Source of the DNA: Lyngbya sp. PCC 8106
Lineage (GTDB): Bacteria > Cyanobacteriota > Cyanobacteriia > Cyanobacteriales > Microcoleaceae
Assembly (NCBI RefSeq): GCF_000169095.1
Contig: NZ_AAVU01000016.1
Location: 80,963-144,962 of the forward strand
DNA length: 64,000 nucleotides
Reading direction: 5' to 3'
A program made the position numbers and the translations under genes. Positions 57,504-64,000 of the stretch are shown piece by piece. Positions within the stretch are counted from its first letter, which is position 1; every line of letters begins with the position of its first letter. The notes beneath the pieces are model-generated. The model saw nothing but the letters and a program-made list of their open reading frames with translations. It was not told the origin of the DNA and did not search any database.

Positions 57504-57549
57504 TTTCAGGAGAAACTGTTGCCAAATCGAAAAGGGGATGGGAAATGTT

Positions 57550-57597
57550 TGGGTGTTGGGTGTCCGGTGTCGGGCGTTCAATGAAACCCGAAGCCCG
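57550..57597 (+). repeat. Composite heptad repeat closing the DISARM-like module
   Basis: GGGTGTTGGGTGTCCGGTGT is followed by CAATGAAACCCGAAGCCCG. This is the same composite, in the same orientation, as at 43723-43779. The pair brackets the three-gene system as direct repeats. Confidence 0.8.
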
Positions 57598-57705
57598 TCC
57601 CTTTTTGCAGCTTTATTTCCCCAATTTCATCGGAATTTAGACACTTGATATCTTGGCGAAAAAAAAGGTGTTCTAACGGCTACCCACCGTTTGTTCCAAA
57701 TAAAA

Positions 57706-58194
57706 CTATTGCTGACTTAACTGCTTTTTGATACTCACATACAATTCCTTCGTTGTTCTTGACCAGAGACTACCAAAATCGCCCCCCATCAATTTCCAAC
57801 AAATCAAAGGTTGAAAAGGAGCATTATAATCGCTCCATTCGGGTTGATTTCTTTTCGCACTTGCATCATTAAAAAATGATACCATCTGGTCAATTTGCTG
57901 ACTCGTAATCGGTTGACCATTCGCCAAGGCTTCCGATAAAACCCAGGTCTTCTGACCTCCGTTATCGTAGTAAAGTTTTAGCCCTTGTTTAACTTCTTGG
58001 GACACCTCAGACGGTGCGATCACTTTATACTCGGATGCGCTGGACTCTAACCGTGATACCATTGCTTGGACTGTCAACTCCATGTCAACCAATTCGATGT
58101 AAATCTTGGAACAGGCAGCTTGAAACTGAGAATATGGGTTTTCTAACGTTTCGGTAGTCGAGTCCATAGCCGTATTTAGAGGTGCTTTTGACAT
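57706..58194 (-). CDS. Hypothetical protein between the DISARM-like module and the I-B array
   Basis: About 162 aa from ATG 58194 (the frame stays open upstream to 58344). The protein is helical, Ser/Gln-rich, with ELVDMELTVQAMVSRLESSA and a C-terminal LMGGDFGSLWSRTTKELYV. No family is recognised. Overlapping its upstream part in another frame (58176-58409) is a zinc-ribbon-like sequence CTNCGTPFSIPAQW...CPHC, so a frameshift may have separated a zinc-ribbon N-terminus from it. No clear ribosome site is seen. Confidence 0.45.
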   Translation of the reverse strand: MSKAPLNTAMDSTTETLENPYSQFQAACSKIYIELVDMELTVQAMVSRLESSASEYKVIAPSEVSQEVKQGLKLYYDNGGQKTWVLSEALANGQPITSQQIDQMVSFFNDASAKRNQPEWSDYNAPFQPLICWKLMGGDFGSLWSRTTKELYVSIKKQLSQQ

Positions 58195-58318
58195 TTTAGC
58201 ATTGTTGTGAATGGTAGGAAACAGTGAGGACACTCTCCTTGTATCCATTGAGCAGGAATTGAAAAGGGGGTTCCACAGTTGGTACACTTCGATAATAAAT
58301 GCAGTTGATGGCGATTGC

Positions 58319-58336
58319 GCTTCGCGCACGCGAAGC
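58319..58336. repeat. Small HIP-like palindrome
   Basis: GCTTCGCG-CA-CGCGAAGC is a perfect eight-base-arm palindrome of a kind often scattered in cyanobacterial genomes. It sits in the zinc-ribbon-coding stretch and may mark an insertion that broke that frame. Confidence 0.55.
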
Positions 58337-58550
58337 TTCCGCACCCAAACTTATTTTTCGACTGCCAGATAATTTGATGACAGGGGTTTTCGCGGGTAGC
58401 AAGCGTCACACAACAAAATCGATCTGGGGTATAAGGTCATCCCTCAATGGGGAAGCATCAGCATTAGCCTGTCAACTTCAACTTATGCTGTCATATTTAC
58501 TTATAAAGAAGATGAATCCCAATTAGCATGATGGGCAATCTTAGAGTACA

Positions 58551-58878
58551 AAAAGATTAACGCCTAATGACATCTAATAGTTGGGCAGTTCTAGTAAAGG
58601 TTGTACGTTCATGAACCACTGAGTGGGATCAACGCCTAATGACATCTAATAGTTGGGCAGTAGCGGATTTCTAGTTCTTCTAATTCCGCATCAGTGGGAT
58701 CAACGCCTAATGACATCTAATAGTTGGGCAGGTTTTACCTTCGGCTGCGGCTTTTTGAATGATCTTGTGGGATCAACGCCTAATGACATCTAATAGTTGG
58801 GCAGGGGAAGGCAAGAAATTCGATTCAAAGCCACAACCGAATGGGATCAACGCCTAATGACATCTAATAGTTGGGCAG
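58551..58878 (-). CRISPR. CAST type I-B CRISPR mini-array, 5 repeats and 4 spacers
   Basis: Four repeats of 38 bp begin at 58623, 58694, 58767 and 58841 on the plus strand (GTGGGATCAACGCC...AGTTGGGCAG; the 58841 copy starts with A). A fifth at 58551-58588 has lost the outer ten bases (AAAAGATTAA). Spacers are 34, 33, 35 and 36 bp. The degenerate repeat suggests the leader-distal end is at 58551 and that the array reads on the minus strand like the cas genes. The other direction cannot be excluded, since an AT-rich promoter-like stretch lies at about 58480-58505. The repeat is unrelated to the 24-repeat array. Confidence 0.9.
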
Positions 58879-59156
58879 GGCAACTGCCAGACCCCTGAGC
58901 TACCGCACTCTGTCAGATAATTTTGCAAGCACCTACCGATGAAACAAAGCATATTGCTACCGACAGAAAGATACAGAAGCTATAATCCTTACTATATCAT
59001 GCTTTAACCACTTACAAGCACCTCAAGTCTGTTAAAAATTGCTACATTCCCTTTCTAGCAAAAGATTCAAGCTAGTTCTGGGTTCAATCAGACTCGACAG
59101 GCGGATATCCATGTAAAAACTGGACATCGTGCAACTGTATGTAAATTAATGACCTC
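58879..59156 (-). other. Gap between cas5 and the mini-array: leader candidate with a tRNA-like segment
   Basis: Directly abutting the repeat at 58841 is a 36-base segment (58879-58914) whose minus strand reads GTGCGGTAGCTCAGGGG and then CTGGCAGTTGCC, resembling the D-arm side of a tRNA. AGTTG and CAACT across the repeat boundary could form an anticodon-like stem with a seven-base loop. No acceptor or T-arm completes a tRNA gene. It could be an atypical spacer or chance. The rest of the gap is AT-rich and gene-free. Confidence 0.4.
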
Positions 59157-59780
59157 TTACGAAGACTCGATCAAAGTCCAGGATTGCTCTGGTGGTTCCA
59201 ATACCTGAAACTCCTCGATCAGATAACGTCGCCAGCGCGTTCCACAGGAGCCGACATGATCAACCCAATAGGGTAAAGTCAAATCTCCATCAGGATTTTG
59301 TATTAACCAATATAAAGACTTGTCTTTCGGAAACTCCGAACAGATGAAAATCTGATTCACCAAATGATCACTCTCACCCAAATACAACGGATCAAACCGA
59401 TCTAACTCTTCTGGACGATGAATTGCTTCCACAATCCGTTCTAATAAAGTTGGATTTTCTTCTTCTTGTCCAGAAATAGCAACAATAAATTCAATGTTTG
59501 TTAGCAACTCATACAATTCAGGTTTCGGAATTCGAGAAGTAAAAGTTTCAAAGCGATGTAAAGTTCGCAAATTCACAGATTTGTAAGGAATTGATAACAT
59601 GGCGATCGCCAGTTTGACCCCACAATGTTTATACCGATTCGTCTCTCCGACTAAAGACAACAACATTCCATACACTGTAGAATGGGGAGGTACCGGATAA
59701 CTTTCTGAATATTCCCGTGCGCGAGAGTTACGAAAACTAGCCATCGGGACTTCAACTTGTAGAATTAGCTGATTCATCAT
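59157..59780 (-). CDS. cas5: Cas5 of the CAST type I-B (MYXAN-like) Cascade
   Basis: A 207-aa Cas5/DevS-type RAMP that caps the crRNA 5' handle. The N-terminus LILQVEVPMASFRNSRAREY and PVPPHSTVYGMLLSLVGE is the Cas5 signature (beta strand, then the PP-ST-GML motif). It overlaps the end of cas7 by 29 bases, indicating coupled translation. It is the last gene before the array. No cas3 follows, as expected for a transposon-borne system. Confidence 0.9.
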   Translation of the reverse strand: MMNQLILQVEVPMASFRNSRAREYSESYPVPPHSTVYGMLLSLVGETNRYKHCGVKLAIAMLSIPYKSVNLRTLHRFETFTSRIPKPELYELLTNIEFIVAISGQEEENPTLLERIVEAIHRPEELDRFDPLYLGESDHLVNQIFICSEFPKDKSLYWLIQNPDGDLTLPYWVDHVGSCGTRWRRYLIEEFQVLEPPEQSWTLIESS

Positions 59781-60675
59781 TATTTTCTAGCTCTAAATCT
59801 TCTGTAATGACTCTTTTTAGATGTTCAACCATTTCTTCAATCCTGACAAAAGTATGAGCTTCTGTATCCGATAAAGATTCTGCAATTCGCCCCCCAATCC
59901 ATAACTCATGTGGAGCAATATTTTGAGTTTGAAGATTCCAAACCAAGTCGGGTACTGATATATTACCCTGCGAGTCCTCATCAAAACTATATAAAATTCT
60001 AGGACAAACATCATGAGTCCACCGGAAAATTAGACTTTCAGCAGCAAAGTCATAGAGAAAGCGAGAATGATTTCCACCCACTTCATAGAGCGAGATTAAA
60101 CCGTCCAAAATTTGGAGAATTCTAGAAGTCTTGACTAAGCGTTTAGGAGTTAAAGAAAATCCATACTGATAACGTGTAGCGTGATATTCTGAACCATACA
60201 AAGAGGTTTCATCCTTTTCCCCCGCCCGTGCGTTAAAAGTAACATCTCCAAAGTAGGGTAGGAGTGATACAGCACTGGTTACTTTCAATACTCCTGTTCT
60301 TTGTATGGGTTTTTGAGGGCTTTTTTTAGTTTTATTTTTCGATTTAGAACTATCATTAACTTCCTTTTTGGTCGCTTCAAGTTCTAGATAACCCATCACA
60401 TCGTCATCAATGTATTTATCTGGATCGTGGGAATCTTGCTCAATATATTTTTGTTCATTAGCATCCCAAAACCGATACACAGCATAACCCATTTCTTGCC
60501 AGTAATATCGCAAAGCCCAGCGAATGGCTTCAGAGGAAATTCTTGTATAAGTCTTTCTTTGTTTCCATTTGAATTTATGTAAGTTTGCAATATTACTATT
60601 TGATTTCCCCCGATTATTACTGGCAATTCCTGAAGCCGTGAGAATATTTCCATGTAAATGAAAAGTCATTTTCAC
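59752..60675 (-). CDS. cas7: Cas7 of the CAST type I-B Cascade
   Basis: A 307-aa Cas7/DevR-type backbone subunit. MTFHLHGNILTASGIASNNRG is shown here as two parts: MTFHLHGNILTASG and IASNNRG. ISSEAIRWALRYYW, FNARAGEKDETSLYGSEYH and SRFLYDFAAESLIFRWT follow, and these are DevR-family features. A Lys-rich linker (SKSKNKTKKSP) lies near residue 120. Several copies would coat the crRNA. It starts three bases after the cas11 stop. Confidence 0.9.
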   Translation of the reverse strand: MKMTFHLHGNILTASGIASNNRGKSNSNIANLHKFKWKQRKTYTRISSEAIRWALRYYWQEMGYAVYRFWDANEQKYIEQDSHDPDKYIDDDVMGYLELEATKKEVNDSSKSKNKTKKSPQKPIQRTGVLKVTSAVSLLPYFGDVTFNARAGEKDETSLYGSEYHATRYQYGFSLTPKRLVKTSRILQILDGLISLYEVGGNHSRFLYDFAAESLIFRWTHDVCPRILYSFDEDSQGNISVPDLVWNLQTQNIAPHELWIGGRIAESLSDTEAHTFVRIEEMVEHLKRVITEDLELENNDESANSTS

Positions 60676-60678
60676 TCC

Positions 60679-61206
60679 CTATAAATTAATTTTTTCTTCT
60701 ACAGAGTCCTCAGATTCTGATGACTTTTGAGAATTTTTCTTCTGTCCTTTGTAGCTGGCCAAAGCCAAAAGAGCTAAATTTCTAGCCTGTTCCCAATTGA
60801 AATCTTCATCTTGAAATAAAAATTTATCCCAGTGTTCCTGTAGGGTAGGAATTAAATGTCCGGGTCGGCTAGCCCTAGCCCAAAATTGACAAATAAAGCT
60901 TTGAAAACTCTCAAAATCTGTGATCCGAGTGAGACTACTGTAGATTTGCTGATATTCTCGATCAAACTGTATCCAGTTATCTTCTTGTTTTTTTGCTTTA
61001 GCCGCAACCTGTCCATAAATTCGTCTCAAGGCTTCATGAAAAGCCTGAATGAATAGTTTTTGAGTGGGTAGATCCCAGTGTGAGTTTTCAATCATTGTGT
61101 TCAGTTTATCCCGGTGATATCGAAGTTCTTTGAATTGGTCTTTTTCTTTAAAGTAAATGAAGAAGTTACTCCACCAAGGCAAATGCTCTGATAAATTATC
61201 GGTCAT
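60679..61206 (-). CDS. cas11: Cas11-like small subunit / C-terminal part of Cas8
   Basis: A 175-aa all-helical protein (LPWWSNFFIYFKEKDQF, then FIQAFHEALRRIYGQVAAKA) matching the C-terminal helical domain of I-B Cas8, which elsewhere also serves as Cas11. ATG 61206 (GTG 61209) starts it independently, with GAGAGG just upstream. Its frame is open further upstream to the A9 run in cas8, so a -1 slip there would make a fused Cas8-Cas11 of about 520 aa. It acts in Cascade by stabilising the R-loop, as inferred from the family. Confidence 0.75.
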   Translation of the reverse strand: MTDNLSEHLPWWSNFFIYFKEKDQFKELRYHRDKLNTMIENSHWDLPTQKLFIQAFHEALRRIYGQVAAKAKKQEDNWIQFDREYQQIYSSLTRITDFESFQSFICQFWARASRPGHLIPTLQEHWDKFLFQDEDFNWEQARNLALLALASYKGQKKNSQKSSESEDSVEEKINL

Positions 61207-61223
61207 CACCTCTCGAATAAAAC

Positions 61224-62240
61224 TTAGAGCAACAAAACTTTTTTTTTGGGCTTAACAGCCCGATTGGGGAACAAGTGATGAATAAGTTGATAGTGATGAT
61301 TAACAGCAACTGTACTTTTAATCAATTTTACATCCCCTCGAACTTTTTGCTGTTTTGACCAAGTAAATGTTCCATAAACAATAACTTTACATTTTTGAAT
61401 TTTATTGGGGTCAGTCGTTTGGGAAGTCGCCAGATAGTATAAAGATTTTAAACCCGCATCTCCCGTTCCCGTAACATACAACTCTTGATAGCTCAGGTGA
61501 TTCAGTTCAAGCCTTTGTAAAGCATAACTCTCCAAATTCGTAATAACGGGAATTACAACAGCATATTGAGCTTTTTGATTATGAATTCTTGACCGAACTA
61601 AGTAGTAGATACAAGCGACGGGCGCATAAAGCAAAGCAATTGCTTGTTCTACAGTTTCTTCAATTTTTGTAGACTTTTCTGCTGCTGCATGGCGAACAAT
61701 TGCACCTGGATATAGCCAACTCACAATTTGAATTGGTTCTTGATAAAGATTTCCCTGCGGATCACAAATTTTTGGTGCAAAGTTTTGATGAGCATAAGAA
61801 ACTGCTCTTTTGTACTTGACTTCAATTGGAATCTCATCAACGGTGATTGACTCCGATGCAACTCCACCCGATTTAAAAAATTTATTGTGTTGTAGAAAGC
61901 TACTATTAGTTAAACATTGATGATTCACAATTTGAGTAGGGAGTGGCATCGACTCAGGGTTCAAGCCCGTGAAAGAAATTAAACCTCTTTGATCTATTTT
62001 AAAGGATTCTTTGAATAGCCAATCTAAAGCCAAACTGTCTTGTCCTTGCCAATATAAATCAATATTTCGAGAGTCAACACACCAATTGAGTTTTCCGGGG
62101 CGTTGTGCAGGTAATGGATATTGTTTTTCAATCTGTTTGAGGCTCATTGCTAACCCCGCCAAGCCCAGGCAATGTAGAATGGTGAAGTTGGGTTCACTTA
62201 AATTGAAGTGTAATTGGGGAGACTTTTTGACTGACGACAT
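61224..62240 (-). CDS. cas8: Cas8 (N-terminal part), CAST type I-B
   Basis: A 338-aa protein resembling Cas8a1/Cmx-type large subunits of MYXAN-like I-B systems (NFTILHCLGLAGLAMSL, then ALLYAPVACIYYLVRSR and YVTGTGDAGLKSLYYLAT). The large subunit recognises the PAM. It ends KPKKKVLLL directly after nine consecutive A residues on the coding strand (plus-strand T9 at 61239-61247), short for a Cas8. The missing helical domain is encoded in the -1 frame just downstream, so the gene is either split, programmed to shift, or affected by a homopolymer error. Confidence 0.82.
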   Translation of the reverse strand: MSSVKKSPQLHFNLSEPNFTILHCLGLAGLAMSLKQIEKQYPLPAQRPGKLNWCVDSRNIDLYWQGQDSLALDWLFKESFKIDQRGLISFTGLNPESMPLPTQIVNHQCLTNSSFLQHNKFFKSGGVASESITVDEIPIEVKYKRAVSYAHQNFAPKICDPQGNLYQEPIQIVSWLYPGAIVRHAAAEKSTKIEETVEQAIALLYAPVACIYYLVRSRIHNQKAQYAVVIPVITNLESYALQRLELNHLSYQELYVTGTGDAGLKSLYYLATSQTTDPNKIQKCKVIVYGTFTWSKQQKVRGDVKLIKSTVAVNHHYQLIHHLFPNRAVKPKKKVLLL

Positions 62241-62317
62241 GATTCATTCCTTTTCTAAACCGAATTAATTTTTTTCAGCTATCTCTCCTATTTTTGAGAG
62301 GAATATTACCGCATTTT

Positions 62318-62989
62318 TTATGAAATTCTACGGGAATTTCTCGGAAGGGGAAGAAAAATTCCACATCCCATTTTTGGTTTTCCTCCAATTCCCTTTTGTT
62401 GTAAAATCAGGGAATCTTCAGGACTAAGACCGTCCACTTCTGCTCCAAAACCAATCAGAGTTTGTTCCCTAACTTTAATGGTTTTGCGATTAAACTTACC
62501 ATCTGAACGTTGAAGGATTCTCAGATTTCCTTGAATTTCTAACTCATTTAACTGTCTTTTCGCCGCCTGTAAAAAAGCTTCGGGTTCTTTATAGCCCCGA
62601 ATTATAACCATGCGAGATCTTAACCGAGAAGCGGGTTGAAGAAGCTCAATTTTCGGAATTCCAAATTCTATTTCATATTTTCCAAGCTTCACAGGTTGCT
62701 CGGATAACGGATAGATGAGGGGAACTTGCGATGCTAGAACTCGAAATATGACATGAGAATCTGGGGTGAGTTTTAATAAGCCTTGTGGTGTTGGAGAGCC
62801 AGTGATTGCTGTCATGCCAATTCCCTGAATTTGATGTAGCAGTGGCTCCTGACGACAAAAAGCAGAATACAAGGGATAGACGTGATCGATATCAATTACT
62901 TTTCCGAAGACATCAAATCTTGCATTAACAGAAGGATTGACATCGACAAGCTCTAACTCGGAATCCTCAATTTCATAACTTAACATCAT
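62318..62989 (-). CDS. cas6: Cas6 crRNA endoribonuclease, CAST type I-B
   Basis: A 223-aa Cas6 (Cmx6-like). The ferredoxin-like fold is suggested by ARFDVFGKVIDIDHVYPLYS and the C-terminal glycine-rich loop GIGGKPKMGCGIFLP, the Cas6 hallmark for repeat binding. It is the first gene of the cas operon; the 78-base gap to cas8 has no gene. It is the only Cas6 in the window, so it may also process the type III-B array, although the two repeats differ. Confidence 0.88.
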   Translation of the reverse strand: MMLSYEIEDSELELVDVNPSVNARFDVFGKVIDIDHVYPLYSAFCRQEPLLHQIQGIGMTAITGSPTPQGLLKLTPDSHVIFRVLASQVPLIYPLSEQPVKLGKYEIEFGIPKIELLQPASRLRSRMVIIRGYKEPEAFLQAAKRQLNELEIQGNLRILQRSDGKFNRKTIKVREQTLIGFGAEVDGLSPEDSLILQQKGIGGKPKMGCGIFLPLPRNSRRIS

Positions 62990-63620
62990 TCAGCACCCCA
63001 ATACAGAAGCAATTTAGCAACTGAATGAGTTAAACTTTGCTTAAGATTCTGTCAAGCTAAAGAGTTAACTAATTCAGCTTAAATCTTTGATTATAGTAGG
63101 ATTTTTTGTATAATACTTTAGGCTGAACCCAGAACTGTTTATTACTTCATCAAAAATTAATAATTTAGTTATAAAACTTTATAAATAAAGGGAGAGCAAA
63201 TTGCTGGTAACATCCCTTGTGCCTAATTTTTTTAGAGATAGCCTCGCTCCGAATGTTCGCCCCAAGGAGTTTTGAGTCCGGTTGTCTCCTTTGAGGTCCG
63301 TTGTTGAGATGTGGATAACGGTCTGCGCTTGTATTCGAGCGACCAATAGCGATCGCTCTGCGATCTTCGATTAGCGATCTTCACTTCCAAAATGGCGATC
63401 GCCATTTTTAGATCTTTACGGGTTAAAAAGTAGATGAACCGAACAAGGAATTGCTTGTTTATAGTTGGGGCGCTTTGCAATAAGGCAAGTTACGCTTTCG
63501 CCTAACTTCTGCATCGGACTTGAAGTATAAATTTTTACAACTTCATCGGGTTGGTATTGATTTGGCTGAAATGCTTGATACACAATAGATGCAGACTTTT
63601 TTAAAAAGTGTAATCCAGAA
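62990..63620. other. Gene-free stretch between cas6 and the distal transposon end
   Basis: AT-rich sequence that should hold the cas operon promoter (minus strand, near 63000-63150, for example TATAATACT-like bases near 63109). The part 63232-63480 contains clustered GATCGC/GCGATC motifs. Two minus-strand open frames of 70-82 codons here show no convincing coding character. Confidence 0.5.
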
Positions 63621-63753
63621 ATTAGCAACTATTGCGCGAATTATCCAAGATTTAGCAGCTTATTTGCAAAAAGTTAGCACTTTATTCAAGAAAATCGGAG
63701 TTGAAAGGGTAATTTTTTCGTCCATAAATTAGCACTTTATCTGCGAACCTACA
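63621..63753 (-). repeat. Distal transposon end with dispersed TnsB-type sites
   Basis: Four inverted copies of the end repeat occur at about 63621 (ATTAGCAACTATTGCGCGAA), 63651 (TTTAGCAGCTTATTTGCAAA), 63674 (TTAGCACTTTATTCAAGAA) and 63728 (ATTAGCACTTTATCTGCGAA). They are followed by CCTACA. Spacing is uneven, with a 35-base gap before the terminal site, as in the left end of Tn7. Confidence 0.85.
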
Positions 63754-63837
63754 TTGTTGTTGGTTCGCGCATAAGTTTAAAATTTTCGCACATAAGCTTA
63801 AAAAAGTGCGTACATAAGTCTACAACAAGGCTCAAAT

Positions 63838-63864
63838 GGGACTAGAATATAGAAATCTAGTCCC
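63838..63864. promoter_or_regulatory. Dyad upstream of the second tnsA copy
   Basis: GGGACTAGA and TCTAGTCCC flank ATATAGAAA, 23 bases before the second ATG. Compared with 22071-22097 one pair has changed on both arms and the centre is identical. Confidence 0.65.
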
Positions 63865-63887
63865 GTTTGCTTTAAGATTGCAGTCCG

Positions 63888-64000
63888 ATGAACGTGCCAG
63901 CCCGAAAGATCACAAATACCGGAACTCGGAAGAATATTGGCTTTGACCGTCGCATTCCGGGGGGAAATCGTTTGTTTGATGTCTCTTCTACTCCCCTTAA
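63888..64000 (+). pseudogene. Degenerate tnsA start of the second element (continues past the window)
   Basis: The first 18 codons (MNVPARKITNTGTRKNIG) are identical to the intact tnsA. After that the frame reads FDRRIPGGNRLFDVSS, while an out-of-frame alignment recovers AAATCGTTTG and GTCTCTTCT of tnsA. This indicates small indels. It is probably a decayed tnsA, but only about 38 codons are visible. Confidence 0.6.

Larger units (their letters stand above)
21941..63753 (+). mobile_element. Type I-B CRISPR-associated Tn7-like transposon (CAST), 41.8 kb, at the gyrB 3' end
   Basis: The element begins with TGTTGGTTCGC just after gyrB and ends with the inverted form GCGAACCTACA at 63753. Both ends carry TnsB-type repeats: tandem at the gyrB side, dispersed at the far side, as in Tn7R and Tn7L. 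The gyrB side encodes TnsA, TnsB, TnsC and TniQ plus a TnsD-like protein. The far side encodes Cas6, Cas8, Cas11, Cas7, Cas5 and a short array, with no Cas3 or adaptation genes. The bases ATTGT precede this end (21936-21940) and also precede the next element's end (63753-63757). If RE ends in ACA, only TTGT is a clean duplication, so the exact boundary is uncertain by one base. Separate tnsA and tnsB resemble the I-B2 group rather than TnsAB-fusion I-B1. Confidence 0.9.
63758..64000 (+). mobile_element. Start of a second, diverged Tn7-like element in tandem
   Basis: TGTTGGTTCGCGCATAAG begins here, again preceded by ATTGT. Three 21-bp units follow, with the conserved half TTCGCRCATAAG (the third reads GTGCGTACATAAG) but an altered second half (TTTAAAA instead of CTGCTAAT). 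A tnsA-start-like sequence then follows. The element continues beyond the window. Confidence 0.85.

Noticed and set aside
58879..58930. A tRNA gene next to the CAST array
   Set aside because: Only a D-arm-like and an anticodon-stem-like part are present; no acceptor pairing or T-arm with TTCGA follows, and the loop lacks T33.
63232..63628. Two overlapping minus-strand open frames of 82 and 70 codons next to the distal transposon end
   Set aside because: Composition follows GATCGC repeats and the end repeats; no ribosome site, no recognisable domain, and the second runs into the TnsB-site region.
21941..63753. A type V-K CAST (Cas12k) or a plain Tn7 relative
   Set aside because: No Cas12k is present. 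tnsA is present and a full I-B Cascade without cas3 lies inside the ends.
21936..63758. A perfect five-base target-site duplication
   Set aside because: ATTGT precedes both elements, but if the distal end finishes in ACA the following bases are TTGTT; only four bases match cleanly, so I state it as uncertain.

Overview
The window looks like chromosomal DNA of a cyanobacterium, probably filamentous and Oscillatoriales-like. Evidence: frequent HIP1 octamers (GCGATCGC), a PEP-CTERM surface protein, cyanobacterial-style gyrB, radC, miaA and mutS, a hetP-type remnant, and cyanobacterial heptanucleotide tandem repeats. No rRNA or intact tRNA gene was seen.

Region 1 (1-21936) is host chromosome. 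It has the tail of a small Cys-rich protein, mutS (minus strand), and a type I secretion/peptide export locus. That locus contains a C39-peptidase ABC exporter with an N-terminal cNMP-binding-like domain, an HlyD adaptor, two small double-glycine-leader peptides ending in WY, a Ser/Asn-repeat RTX protein and a parvulin-type prolyl isomerase. A broken hetP-like gene lies inside it. Then come a PEP-CTERM protein, a MOSC protein, radC, a TM2-domain protein, miaA and gyrB.

Region 2 (21941-63753, 41.8 kb) is a complete Tn7-like CRISPR-associated transposon (CAST) inserted four bases after the gyrB stop codon. The gyrB-proximal end has tandem TnsB-type sites, then tnsA-tnsB-tnsC-tniQ, with a second, longer TniQ/TnsD-like protein convergent to tniQ. 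At the far end lie cas6-cas8-cas11-cas7-cas5 of a type I-B (MYXAN-like) Cascade with no cas3, cas1 or cas2, a five-repeat CRISPR array and the distal transposon end. This gene set is the signature of RNA-guided transposition with a separate TnsD homing pathway. The cas8 and cas11 reading frames are joined by an A9 run, suggesting slippage-dependent expression of a full-length Cas8.

The cargo between these modules is defence. It comprises a GmrSD-like DUF262/HNH protein with two small HTH paralogues. A type III-B (Cmr) CRISPR system follows, with a CARF-HEPN ribonuclease, a 24-repeat array, a Cmr4-like subunit lacking the usual catalytic Asp, and a fused two-RAMP protein beyond the array. The last module is a three-gene DISARM/Druantia-like system: a SNF2 helicase, an N6-adenine methylase, and a 1906-aa helicase-DUF1998-nuclease fusion. 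Heptanucleotide (GGGTGTC/GGGTGTT) tandem repeats occur only in this cargo. Composite copies sit inverted around half of the Cmr locus and direct around the DISARM-like locus, so the cargo looks modular and recombinogenic.

Region 3 (63758-64000) is the beginning of a second, diverged Tn7-like element placed directly behind the first at the same target. It has the same type of end, the same upstream dyad with a compensatory base change, and 62 bp identical to the tnsA start, after which tnsA is degenerate. The gyrB 3' end therefore seems to be a repeatedly used attachment site.
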